From the NCBI RefSeq assembly GCF_933775445.1, contig NC_065875.1, positions 10,987,001-11,051,000 of the forward strand: a stretch of 64,000 nucleotides of DNA, in the 5' to 3' direction. Source of the DNA: Argentina anserina (taxonomy: Eukaryota; Streptophyta; Magnoliopsida; Rosales; Rosaceae). Position 1 is the first letter of the stretch, and each line of letters begins with the position of its first letter. The translations under genes were made by a program, and so were the position numbers. Positions 47,913-57,848 of this stretch are shown one piece after another. The notes beneath the pieces are model-generated. The model saw only the letters and a program-made list of their open reading frames with translations. It did not search any database and was not told where the DNA came from.

Positions 47913-48708
47913 TGTAGACACATGAAATTTTATGAAGTAAATCATCTTCATTAAATGATTAAATCGACCAAGAGCCCAACAAAATTGCACACGTGGCCCA
48001 AAAGTCAACAAAGTTAGTGCGAATCCAAATAAAACTCGTGTTAGCACATAAATAAATAATCGTAATTGAAGCTATGTGATTCTTAAATCGGAATAGAACA
48101 CAATTGACGATTCGAAATGGTAATCGGATATTTGATTAAATTAATAAATTCCTTAACGGTTATAATTAAATCAATTATTTTCTGCTTAATTTAGTTATGA
48201 GAATAACTAATTTTAAATTAATCAGAAAATACATATTGATTGAATTATACAATTAAAGAAATATTATTATTTTAGTGTCATTAAAATATTCTATAAAAAA
48301 AAGATGTCTTGACACTATAAATACCCCTTCAACATGAAGAGAAGAGAACTTGAGAAGAAGAAAGAAAATCATTTGAGCAAGATCACTCTCGAGAAATTCC
48401 GAAGTCTCTCAAGTCCACGAAGAATCATCAAGCTATCTAATCGCTCGTTCTTCATCAAATCCAAATCCAAACTCAAGTTCACGAAGAATCATCAAGCTAC
48501 CAAATCGCTAGTTCTTCATCAAATCCAAATCCAAATTCAAACTCAAATTCTCAAGATCAAATGCATGTCACCTTTGAGCCAAGTTACATATGAAGATAGA
48601 ATCAGAGGAGTTCACAAAGATTGTAACCTCGTGCTTGATTATCAATAAATTACATTTTATTTGTACACATGTCTGCATTCCTATTTGTTTTCAGATTCTC
48701 GTTCTACA
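47913..48708 (+). repeat. 5' LTR of the second Ty3/Gypsy element
   Basis: The 796-bp LTR begins TGTAG and ends CTACA, a perfect 5-bp inverted end. A TATA-like CTATAAATACC lies at about 48315-48326. The R/U5 part holds a duplicated segment with CACGAAGAATCATCAAGCTA (48416 and 48480). The sequence after it, AATTGGCACGC, would be the primer site region. The base run before it, ACATT, would be the target duplicate, but the other end is lost. Confidence 0.75.
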
Positions 48709-48782
48709 AATTGGCACGCTTAGTGGAACATTTTTGGCCTCTCATCTCCTTCTTCGAAGAAATCTTCAAATTCGTTTGTGCG

Positions 48783-49499
48783 ATGGCTTCCAAGAATAAC
48801 CAAGCCGTTCCATCGATAAAATCCAAGTCCATAATCGCGAGGTTAAGCGGAGAGGCCGAGCCGGTCAAGAAATCAAAACAAACATTCTCCAAATCAAAGA
48901 GTGAACCGATTACCCTTGTCATCCAGAGTGTGGGTAGAGCTCAACCCACGACATTTATGGCACTTGCTAGTAAGCCTCGTCAACCAGTCATCACCTTGGA
49001 GAGCTTGGGAGCAATAAAGTATGCCTCTCAAAGTGGGAAGAAACAAGTGTCAAAGGAGAAGGAGCCAAAGAAGCAATCTCTTCTACCCGTTCATGATGAT
49101 GGCCCTATCCTGGAAGACGTTTTCTCTGATGACGAATCGAGCACGGCATCATACCATGGAAGTCCCAAAGAAGATGGCCATTCTATGGCGCATGACTTCT
49201 CTTCTGACAATGCGCAGGTCTTGGTTACAGGGACATCCATAATCGAGGAGCAACTCTCCAATCTGTTGGAGATGGTTGAAAAGCTCACCCGAACGGTTGA
49301 AGAAAATGACATACAAATCGCTGAGCTCTATAGCAAGTTGGAAGATCACGATGATGAGAGCTCCACCAAAGAGTCGCATGACAGGAGCAAAATAAATGAA
49401 AATGGAGGAACGTCTAAGAACAATGACGACTCGCTTGGTTCCTTCTCACTCCAACAATTGCAGAACATCATCACCAACTCAATTCGGGCTCAATATGGA
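48783..49499 (+). pseudogene. Gag N-terminal part (cut by element D)
   Basis: From the ATG at 48783 it encodes about 239 residues typical of a plant Ty3/Gypsy gag leader (MASKNNQAVPS; a Lys/Ser-rich part; an acidic middle; a short Leu/Glu coiled coil, residues about 155-185). The frame is open to 49499. The stop TGA is made by the first bases of the inserted LTR. Coding resumes at 56381 after the second target duplicate. Confidence 0.85.
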
Positions 49500-50080
49500 T
49501 GACACGACCCACCCCAAAATATAACCTAATACCTAGGATAGGTCGTGCGGGGACTACTGACAAAGGGGCCTATCCAGAAAAATTTCGGCATAGCCTCCCT
49601 TGAAAGTAGCCAACCCAACCTGCAAGAAAACTGCACTTCTAACGAAAACCAACAATATTCAACTTCCACAACAATTAATTCAACTTAGTTATACAACTTA
49701 AATCCAACCTCTTAAAACATCAGAAAATCATCCAAACAAATTCAGAGTATCAGAGCAACTAAACGTCATAAAAGAAAATAGACGACTTGTAGGCTAAACA
49801 GGTAACCTACAGTCTGGCAGTCGGCGGAAGGGAACGCTGCCTCACGGTAGCTATAGAACGTCTGTAAGCCTGCGAACTGGGCATTTAAAACGAAGAGCCC
49901 AGGGGAAAGCATTAAAACAAATATGTTAGAGTGAGTGGACAAAAATCAACATCAATAAATAACTAATAATATTTATACTTCCCCATTTTCCTTTTTATAA
50001 AACCGAATTGAATGCATGCACGCTTTAATCAAAGCTTTCAAAAATATAAATATAGATATATTCTTAAAACTCGGAGTAGA

Positions 50081-50228
50081 CCCCGCTAGTCACATAATCT
50101 CCTTGAGATTATTAATAGAAAGCCGAATAGCCCCGCTAGTCGGATAATCTTACTGAAACTGAATCGGAAAAGTGCTAGTCAAAAAGAATCATAAATATCA
50201 ATAAATGGATTGACTAGCCTCGCTAGTC
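50081..50228. repeat. CCCCGCTAGTC dispersed motif in element D
   Basis: CCCCGCTAGTC occurs at 50081-50091, 50131-50141 and 54809-54819, with CGCTAGTC just before the viral junction (about 50220-50227). The copies on both sides of the viral insert belong to the same LTR. Confidence 0.6.
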
Positions 50229-50231
50229 AAT

Positions 50232-52826
50232 ATGGAATTAGGAATTGCCATACCAGATTCAGAGAATGACATGAGTGAAGATATTAGATCTTTATCAGAA
50301 TCCTCTTCTCCCGAATCAGAAGAAGGATCTTCCCCCTCTCAAAAAATCACTTTTGGTTGCAATGATGCTTGTTGTAAAACAATTAATGTTCTCTCTAAAC
50401 AAGAAGAACAACAAGAATTATTAATTGATTTAATTGCTAGAATTGATAATCCTGACTTAAAGACTGAGTACCTCAAAAAACTAAAAAAATTAATTACCCA
50501 AGAAGATATTAGTAAAACTCCCTCACCAAAAGTCAGTCTTACCTCAACCTTTGATAGATTCAACAGAAGTAAAAAGGAAATCACTATCCAAGATTTACAA
50601 CAAGAAATTAAGAACATCAAAATAGAAATTCATACTTTACAACAATCTCATTCTAAGCTTATAGACGACAATATAAATATCAAACAAGAATTAAACATTA
50701 TTAAAATAAATGATGCATTTTCTAGCCTAGAAAATCCTCCAGTTAATGAAATATTAGATGAAGAAAATAAAATACCAAAGGATGAAGAAGTATCTGAACA
50801 CAATATTCTTAGTGTTATTAATCATATTCAACTCAAAAAATGGTATACTACTATCCAACTTAGGATAAAAGACTTTGAACTCACGACAATAGCCCTTGTA
50901 GATTCTGGAGCCGACCTCAATTGTATCCAAGAAGGTTTAATACCCTCAAAATATTTTGAAAAATCTAAAGAATCCCTCAGTTCAGCAAATGGTTCAAAAA
51001 TGAATATTAAATATGAAATCCCTAGAGCACATATTTGCCAGAGTAAAGTTTGTTACAAAACATCATTTGTCCTAGTAAAAAACCTAACTGATAGACTCAT
51101 CTTAGGTCTACCTTTTATTACCTTAATTTACCCTTTCCTTGTTAATTATGATGGAATCGTTACTTACCCTTTTGACGAACCGGTCAAATTTAATTTTCTT
51201 TCAAATCCTGAAGTTCATACTTTAAAGGCATTACAAGAAAATTCAGTTACAAAAACTATCAATCGTATCCAGACAAAAACTAAACAAATTAGTTTTCTCA
51301 AAGAAGAAATTAATTTTAAAAGAATTGATAACCAACTTCAAGACACTACTCTTCAAAGTAAAATTAAAAATTTCGAAGAAAAAATAATTAAAGAACTATG
51401 TTCTGATCTTCCTACGGCTTTTTGGCATAGGAAAAAACATATCGTCACATTACCTTATATAAAAGAATTCAACGAAAATAATATCCCTACCAAAGCTAGA
51501 CCAATACAGATGAACCATGAAATCATGGAATTTTGTAAAAATGAAATTAATGAATTACTCAGAAAAAGAATAATTCGACCTAGTAAATCTCCTTGGTCTT
51601 GTGCCGCCTTTTATGTTCAAAAAAGTGCTGAGCTTGAAAGGGGTACTCCTCGTTTAGTCATCAACTATAAACCTTTAAATTCAGTCTTGGAATGGATCAG
51701 ATATCCTATTCCCAACAAGAGAGATTTAATCAACAGACTGAATAAATCAGCAGTCTATAGTAAATTTGATATGAAATCAGGTTTTTGGCAAATCCAAATC
51801 AATGAAGCTGATAAATATAAAACTGCATTTGTTACTCCTTTCGGCCATTATGAATGGAATGTTATGCCATTTGGTCTTAAGAATGCCCCTAGTGAATTCC
51901 AAAATATTATGAACGACATTTTTAATCCTTACAGTCACTTTTCAATTGTGTACATCGATGATGTCCTAATCTTTTCTCAATCCATTGATCAACATTGGAA
52001 ACATCTTCACCAATTCTTTTCTATTATAAAAAACAATGGTTTAGTAGTATCCGCTTCAAAAATAAAATTATTTCAGTCAAACATCAGATTCCTAGGATTC
52101 AACATCCATCACTTACAAATTCAACCCATTAATCGAGTAATCCAATTTGCAGACAAATTCCCAGATGTCATACTAGACAAAACTCAACTACAAAGATTTC
52201 TTGGATCATTAAATTACATAGCAGATTTCTATCAAAATCTCAGAAAGAAATGCAAACCCTTATTTGACAGATTAAATAAAAACCCTCCTCCTTGGACTAT
52301 TACTCATACATCTATAGTAAGAGAAATCAAAAATCATGTTAAAACATTACCATGTTTAGGAATTCCCCTTCCAGATGCCTTTAAAATAGTGGAAACTGAC
52401 GCCTCAGATATAGGATATGGTGGTATCCTTAAACAACAAATTTCTCCTAGTCATCCCGAACAAATTGTCCGTTTTCATTCTGGGGCTTGGAACCCGGCTC
52501 AGGCTAATTACAGCACAATCAAAAAAGAAATTTTATCTATTGTCTTATGTATCAGCAAATTTCAAGATGACTTGTTAAATCAAAAATTTTTAGTAAGAGT
52601 TGATTGCAAAAGCGCAAAAGATGTCTTAGAAAAAGATGTTCAAAATATTGCTAGCAAACAGATTTTTGCCAGATGGCAAGGAATTTTAAGTATTTTTGAT
52701 TTTGAAATTGCATTCATAAAGGGGAGTGATAATCATATACCAGATTTTCTAACCCGAGAATTTTTGCAGGGTTCATCATGCGACGGTTCAACTCTCCCGG
52801 CTCCCACAGGGCCGGAAAGGAAATAG
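50232..52826 (+). CDS. Endogenous pararetroviral protease-RT-RNase H polyprotein
   Basis: The frame is 864 residues, uninterrupted. Residues 1-90 are an acidic Ser-rich start and a capsid-C-terminus-like stretch with a CNDACC cluster. Residues 115-165 are a coiled coil. The aspartic protease has D-S-G at 224-226. RT spans about 430-630, with FDMKSGFWQI (512-521) and YIDD at 574-577. RNase H keeps its four acidic residues (D723, E766, D791, D838). No movement protein or zinc knuckle is present, so compared with a full ORF1 the N-terminal half is missing. The start ATG lies right at the junction with host LTR sequence and may be fortuitous. An unbroken frame suggests recent arrival. The next ORF overlaps it by 49 nt. 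Confidence 0.88.
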   Translation: MELGIAIPDSENDMSEDIRSLSESSSPESEEGSSPSQKITFGCNDACCKTINVLSKQEEQQELLIDLIARIDNPDLKTEYLKKLKKLITQEDISKTPSPKVSLTSTFDRFNRSKKEITIQDLQQEIKNIKIEIHTLQQSHSKLIDDNINIKQELNIIKINDAFSSLENPPVNEILDEENKIPKDEEVSEHNILSVINHIQLKKWYTTIQLRIKDFELTTIALVDSGADLNCIQEGLIPSKYFEKSKESLSSANGSKMNIKYEIPRAHICQSKVCYKTSFVLVKNLTDRLILGLPFITLIYPFLVNYDGIVTYPFDEPVKFNFLSNPEVHTLKALQENSVTKTINRIQTKTKQISFLKEEINFKRIDNQLQDTTLQSKIKNFEEKIIKELCSDLPTAFWHRKKHIVTLPYIKEFNENNIPTKARPIQMNHEIMEFCKNEINELLRKRIIRPSKSPWSCAAFYVQKSAELERGTPRLVINYKPLNSVLEWIRYPIPNKRDLINRLNKSAVYSKFDMKSGFWQIQINEADKYKTAFVTPFGHYEWNVMPFGLKNAPSEFQNIMNDIFNPYSHFSIVYIDDVLIFSQSIDQHWKHLHQFFSIIKNNGLVVSASKIKLFQSNIRFLGFNIHHLQIQPINRVIQFADKFPDVILDKTQLQRFLGSLNYIADFYQNLRKKCKPLFDRLNKNPPPWTITHTSIVREIKNHVKTLPCLGIPLPDAFKIVETDASDIGYGGILKQQISPSHPEQIVRFHSGAWNPAQANYSTIKKEILSIVLCISKFQDDLLNQKFLVRVDCKSAKDVLEKDVQNIASKQIFARWQGILSIFDFEIAFIKGSDNHIPDFLTREFLQGSSCDGSTLPAPTGPERK

Positions 52827-54190
52827 TAAACCTAGAGTCACCATCACCAGTAAAAAATGAAATAAAAGATGAAAATCCCAAGTCATCCTCATCTCTTAGT
52901 CTCATTCCCCATACAGGTCATACTCTTCTTCCAGTTACAAATAGATATAGTCCACTAGGAACTACTCTTAGTCAACCAAAGCCCAATTACCAGTCAGCCT
53001 TAGTAAATGATTATAATCCTTTCAAACTCCAAACAGCTCCACCTCCCCCGGCATATGTCCATCATCCGAAATCATCACCTTATCAGTTTAGGGCTAGAGA
53101 ATTTTGTTTCTTTGCTGAACCATCTCTAATACAGTTAAAATCACCAATCGCTATGGCTAAACTTTTCTATGGCCCAATCAACCATTACCCTCCTGGTAAA
53201 CCATTATCTTTCTATCACAATTGTCTCACTACTTCTGAGTCAATTTCAATTAAAGCCATTTATGAAAATCAGGATCCAACAAAGAAAATTTTGTACCATT
53301 CCCTTTATATTAAAAAGGTTATCCTATTATCTGATTGGGGTTTCGATGCTTTTTCCAAACACCCAACCTTCGAATGTACCTATCATGATTATATTGATGC
53401 CTGGAATAAAATCTTCCTCCATCAAAAACAAGATTTCAGTCACTCTTGGTTTATCAATTTTGACAGTAAATTCATCCGCCAGTTCCCTTTATGGTTCAGA
53501 GAATGGTGGGAGTACCATGGTGCTTCCAATGATATTCTTCCTCCTGCCTTACAATCAGCAGTAAAGAAATTTGAAGTTTCAGTTCCCCATACTGCTTATG
53601 AAGAAAACTTTGACCCAACACTCATATTCATGTCAAAATACAAAATCCCTTGGATCTTAAAATGGAATTATGATTTTCACAATGAAATTTGTATTTCTAG
53701 AAACTATCTAGTTAAATGGTGGGACAAGTTCAACACCGACAGAATTCTCACCCAGTTTGAAAAAGAATTTGCAGACAATCCTCCCGGTCAAGTCACAGTT
53801 AAAACAGCTCCAGTGAATCTCCAGTCAACACATGGTCATGTCACAATGAAATCATCCCCTACAGAAGTCATTTTGGCCCACCAGCCGTTTGCAATAAGCC
53901 CAGGCCAGGCCAGCACGGCCCAAACAACATCCTATTCCAGTCAGAAAAATAAGTCAAAAAAGTCCACATCTTCAAAATCAACCTCCACCACAGCATCAGA
54001 GCTACAAAAAATGGCTGAAAAACTTATGCAACAAGCAGTCACTTTATCACAACAGGCTACTAATCTTTCAGAAACTGAAGATAATGAAGATAATTGCTCC
54101 TCATCATCAGAAGCCCATAGTGAAGCAGCCCCGAGTCAACCAACCAGATGGGCTGATTACCAAGATAGTCAAGACCCATACGAACTATAG
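52778..54190 (+). CDS. Pararetroviral ORF2, unknown function
   Basis: The frame is 470 residues, uninterrupted, overlapping the polyprotein end by 49 nt in another frame. Residues 1-90 are Pro/Ser-rich and basic. Residues about 100-335 form a compact domain rich in Trp, Phe and Tyr (FCFFAEPSLIQL, FREWWEYHG, IPWILKWNYDF). Residues 385-470 are low-complexity Ser/Thr/Gln/Glu with an acidic end. I know of no enzyme motif in it. Its place after the RT ORF matches the second ORF of florendoviruses, whose role is not known. A coat, assembly or movement function are guesses only. Confidence 0.75.
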   Translation: MRRFNSPGSHRAGKEIVNLESPSPVKNEIKDENPKSSSSLSLIPHTGHTLLPVTNRYSPLGTTLSQPKPNYQSALVNDYNPFKLQTAPPPPAYVHHPKSSPYQFRAREFCFFAEPSLIQLKSPIAMAKLFYGPINHYPPGKPLSFYHNCLTTSESISIKAIYENQDPTKKILYHSLYIKKVILLSDWGFDAFSKHPTFECTYHDYIDAWNKIFLHQKQDFSHSWFINFDSKFIRQFPLWFREWWEYHGASNDILPPALQSAVKKFEVSVPHTAYEENFDPTLIFMSKYKIPWILKWNYDFHNEICISRNYLVKWWDKFNTDRILTQFEKEFADNPPGQVTVKTAPVNLQSTHGHVTMKSSPTEVILAHQPFAISPGQASTAQTTSYSSQKNKSKKSTSSKSTSTTASELQKMAEKLMQQAVTLSQQATNLSETEDNEDNCSSSSEAHSEAAPSQPTRWADYQDSQDPYEL

Positions 54191-54581
54191 ATAATCCAGC
54201 ATTAGCAAACCCAGTCAAGGTTCAAGCCCAAGTCAAAGATCTAAGCAAAAGTCAAAATAAGCTTTTCCACCGAAGCTACAGTCACTCGACAGTCCACTAT
54301 TCAGCAACAGTCAAAGTCAACAGTAAAAGCAGATTCCTTCTCCTATATAAGGAGGTCCTCTCCTTCATTAGAATCACCCCGGAATTTTCCAATTCCTCTC
54401 TTCTCTCCCTCTCTGGACAATCCGAGAGCTTCTTCATTGTAATAGTTCTTTTAATTCATGCATAAGTTCTTATTAAGTCAGTAATCTTTATTTTCCATTC
54501 TGTTGTATTAAACCTTCTGTAATATTATGGTCACCTAGTAACAATCAATAAAACTTTGTAATATATGCTTCCGTGGTCTCT

Positions 54582-54583
<2 letters not shown>
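54191..54583 (+). promoter_or_regulatory. Pararetroviral intergenic region: promoter, poly(A) signal, primer-site end
   Basis: CTATATAAGGAGG at 54343-54355 is a strong 35S-like TATA region. AATAAA at 54547-54552 lies about 200 bp downstream, the order expected of a caulimovirid, where the signal is passed once and used on the second pass. TGGTAT at 54581-54586 equals the first six bases of the usual tRNA-Met primer site and then runs into TA repeats. Plant RNA polymerase II would use these signals. Confidence 0.65.

Positions 54584-54626
<43 letters not shown>
54584..54626. repeat. (TA)n/(GT)n microsatellite at the viral right junction
   Basis: A TA run of about 35 bp followed by GTGTGTGT separates viral sequence from the LTR of element D. 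Confidence 0.95.
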
Positions 54627-54854
54627 CAAATCTCAAGTGCTCAATACCGTCACGTCACGTTCACGGAGAGGGTATTGAGTCGTCATGTCAGTGCCGGCTA
54701 AAACCCTCGCCCCCCCCGGGCGGCATCGCCTCTCAGGAAGAATCATCAACTCATATGCTAGCATAATCATCTCCCGGTATGGCCTCAGAAAATAAATAAG
54801 TGCACTAGCCCCGCTAGTCACAGGATAAGAAATGAGTGTAAACACAGGAAAAGC

Positions 54855-54990
54855 ACAGTATTCTTATCCGTTGATCATACCTCCTTTATAAGCCTCAAGG
54901 AGAGGATACTGGATTAAGAATGGATATGATTCCGTTGATCGTGCCCCGTTTAAATAATTAAAGGAGAGGATACCAGATTAAAAATAGATA
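54855..54990. repeat. Two-copy repeat of about 65-75 bp in element D
   Basis: TATCCGTTGATCATACCTCC... and ATTCCGTTGATCGTGCCCCG... each run on to a shared AAGGAGAGGATAC(T/C) block and a GATTAA end. It lies in the U3-like half. Confidence 0.7.
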
Positions 54991-55104
54991 GAACAAGTAC
55001 AGTTCTCCCACCGTACGTATAAATCTCAAAATACAATATCACAAATTTCGAGAAATCCCGTTCCCGAATAAAATCCACAATTTTCAATTAAATCGAATCA
55101 GGCG

Positions 55105-55110
<6 letters not shown>

Positions 55111-55137
<27 letters not shown>

Positions 55138-55138
55138 T
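55111..55138. repeat. (AT)n microsatellite
   Basis: A short AT run follows an A run in element D. Confidence 0.9.
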
Positions 55139-56380
55139 CCAAGACAAAGAAATATCATTTCAAAGCAATTAAATCGTATAACGCCAAATTACGTAAATAA
55201 ATACTCATGCATGCATTTAATTCAAAATAAAAGTCCATTCACAGTAACCGGGCTAAGCCGAGGGTCGATCTGAGGTTTCCTCGCCTCGAGTCTCCTCACC
55301 TCCTGTTGCAGAGACAAAAAGAATTAATTACCGCAACCCGGTAATATTTAATAAACGAAAACAATAACCCTCACTCGCCCAAAACCGTTAACTCAAAATT
55401 CCTCAAATCCACTAACAACCTCCGTACACTTCCCACAATATTCTAACATCCTAATACTGCGAGTTCCCCAATTCACGGGTTAAACCACAACCTAAATTCG
55501 AATAAAATACGGACAATAGTCGCCCAAACTATCCCACAGCTCCTCCAAAAAATTCCACAAATATTCCTATAACATCCTCAACCATCACAAGGCTTAAAAA
55601 CGCCATCAGCACCTCTCCGGCACGGCGGCAGCCGCCCCTAGAGCCGCTGGAAGTGGCGGCCGGCCGGCCAAAATCCGACCACCACCAATGGTTATCAAAA
55701 TTCACCACCACAATCCAATTAACATTCCTAACAACTTTCTAGTTCACATCAACAACCAATTTCAACCTTAAACCGTCCAATAAAACAGAAATCAAAACCC
55801 CCAAATTCAAGAACCCTAGAAATTCAATTCGTCGATTCGATCACTTACTCTTCGAATTGGTTCAATTCCTTCGGTGAGATTGAAACATGGAATGAGGCCT
55901 TCAAAACGCACCAAGCATCCTGGCCTGTGGTGGCCGGAGGAGGGAGTTCCGGCGAAAAGAGGGTTAAGACAGCCGGAGCTTCTCGGCGTTGTAGCTCTCG
56001 AACGGCGGAGCTAGGGGTGGCGCCACCTACCTCAATCGATCGGCGACCCTCCAAGCTCCAAGCAGAGACCCGTGCGGCGGCCCATTTCGGCCGGACGGCG
56101 GAGAATGGCGGCGAGGCAGTGGCGGGGTCGGGAGTCGATTCGGCTGCGCGATTTCCCCCTTTTTTTCTCCTTCTTTCCCAAAATGGCAACTTTCCCTAAA
56201 TATATAAAAACTCCCCCGTGAACAGTAACTTTCCGAAATTTGTGTTTCTCCGATAAAACGCTTTTACGATATAATCTGAAATCCAAAATATTAAAATTGG
56301 ATCTCGATTACGAACGTGCTGAAAAATCCGGACGATAATACTAATTTACGAAACTAAAAGATTCGGGTCGTGACAATGGA

Positions 56381-57659
56381 GGTCCTTCACGTGACTCCCT
56401 CACTTACTCCAAACCTTACACTAAGAGGATCGATAGCTTAAGGATGCCGCTGGGGTATCAACTACCAAAGTTCCAACAATTTGAAGGGAAAGAGAACCCG
56501 AAGCAACACGTCGCCCACTTTGTGGAGACTTGCAGTAACTCTGGGACAGAAGGCGATCACCTTGTCAAGCAGTTTGTTCGATCGTTGAAGGGAAACGCCT
56601 TTGAGTGGTATACAGACTTAGAGCCGGAGTATGTTGACAGTTGGGACCAGATGCAGCGCGAGTTCCTCAATCGATTCTATAGTACAAGGCGGACAGTGAG
56701 CATGATGGAGCTAACTAGCACGAAGCAACGAAAGGATGAACCCGTGGTCGACTACATCAATAGATGACGCTTACTTAGCCTTGATTGCAAGGACCGACTA
56801 TCAGAGGTGTCAGCCGTTGAAATGTGCATCCAAGGCATGCACTTTGATTTGCTATACATCTTGCAAGGAATCAAGCTTCGTTCTTTCGAAGAGTTGGCTA
56901 CTCGAGCCCACGACATGGAGCCAAGCTTGGCAAGTCATAAGGGAAAGAATGAGTCCCTGGTTGACCAATGAAAAGACAAAGTCTTCGGAAGCATATTTGA
57001 CAAGGTTGTGAAGAAGCCTTCCAAAGAATCAATGGTCATCAATACTGCACCGGTTAAGATCTCTACGCTGGATAAGAATGAGTTCAATAAGGTGGAACCT
57101 CCTCGAACCTACGATATGAGTAAACGCACGTTGAAGGAGATGGAGCGAAAGAAGTACCTGTTCCCAGACTCTGATGTGGTAGGCATGTTAGAGGATCTGC
57201 TCGAAAACAAGATAATAGATCTTCCGGAGTGCAAGCGTCCAGAAGAGATGCATCGCGTCAACGATCCAAAGTATTTCAAATATCATCGCCTCGTTAGTCA
57301 CCAAGAAATAATTTGATCTATGGACAGCATCGTTGTAGTAAAGGTCGTAATGCCAGAGGAATCATTATCGCAGGGCATAGGCGCCAAGGGCCGACGAAGA
57401 GGGGAAAAAGAAAGGCCCTATAGAGAAGTGCTTTGTTCTCAATGATTTGATAATGAATCTCGCCAAGCAAGGAAAGATTGAGCTGGACATTGACGACGTT
57501 GCTGAAGTCAATTGCACTACCGTAACATTCGGGTCGTTCGAGCCAGTTCCACTCTATTTTCACTCAATAAAAGCACCGTCCCATTTCACAAAGGAGGCGC
57601 GCGGACATAAGAAGACCAAAGAAGTTAAAGAATGTCTCGCTTTGACGCATATCCTCTAA
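56381..57659 (+). pseudogene. Gag C-terminal part of the second Ty3/Gypsy element
   Basis: The frame continues gag directly after the second ATGGA duplicate. It holds the retrotransposon gag domain (VAHFVETCSN, FVRSLKGNAFEWYTDLEP, FLNRFYSTRRTV). In-frame TGA codons interrupt it at about 56765-56767 (in the DYINR motif) and near 56968-56970. A frame change near 57320-57440 leads to the FVLNDLIMNLAKQGKIELD block ending at 57657-57659. The retained family motifs make the decay plain. Confidence 0.8.
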
Positions 57660-57848
57660 GTTGTCTCTAATGCCGATAACGAAGGATGGATATTGGTCAC
57701 CCGAAGAAGAACTCACAAAGGTATGATGTTAGATTAACCATTGCCCAACCAAGTGATAAGAAATCACCTCCACGATGGGAGGAGAGTGGACGAGGATGTT
57801 TTGAGACGAAAACCATTCCAATATAGCACTTGCCTACAAAACAACTGA

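Larger units (their letters stand above)
50229..54583 (+). mobile_element. Endogenous pararetrovirus (Caulimoviridae, florendovirus-like)
   Basis: It has two open frames (50232-52826 and 52778-54190) and an intergenic region with a 35S-like promoter. There is no integrase and no LTR. It ends in a TA microsatellite. Known florendoviruses have a large ORF1, a second ORF of unknown function, and often lie at TA repeats; all three fit. The 5' part (movement protein and most of the capsid region) is absent. The left junction with LTR sequence (CGCTAGTCA, then viral) lies at about 50228. Confidence 0.8.
49500..56375 (-). mobile_element. LTR-type element D in gag, hosting a pararetrovirus
   Basis: It begins TGACACGACCC and ends GGGTCGTGACA, with the 5-bp duplication ATGGA on both sides (49495-49499 and 56376-56380). 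Without the pararetrovirus (about 50229-54583) it is about 2.5 kb with no coding region, so it is best read as a large solo LTR, of the same family as element C. The minus strand carries a TATA-like run near 56197-56205, a GC-rich leader (56170-55900) and a GTAGGT donor-like word near 56028, which suggests that it is transcribed leftward. Confidence 0.8.

Noticed and set aside
48334..48648. 104-residue plus-strand frame
   Set aside because: It lies in R/U5 of the LTR with a tandem segment and has no similarity.
55845..56286. GC-rich frames on both strands
   Set aside because: They lie in the leader of LTR element D and are not shared with element C.
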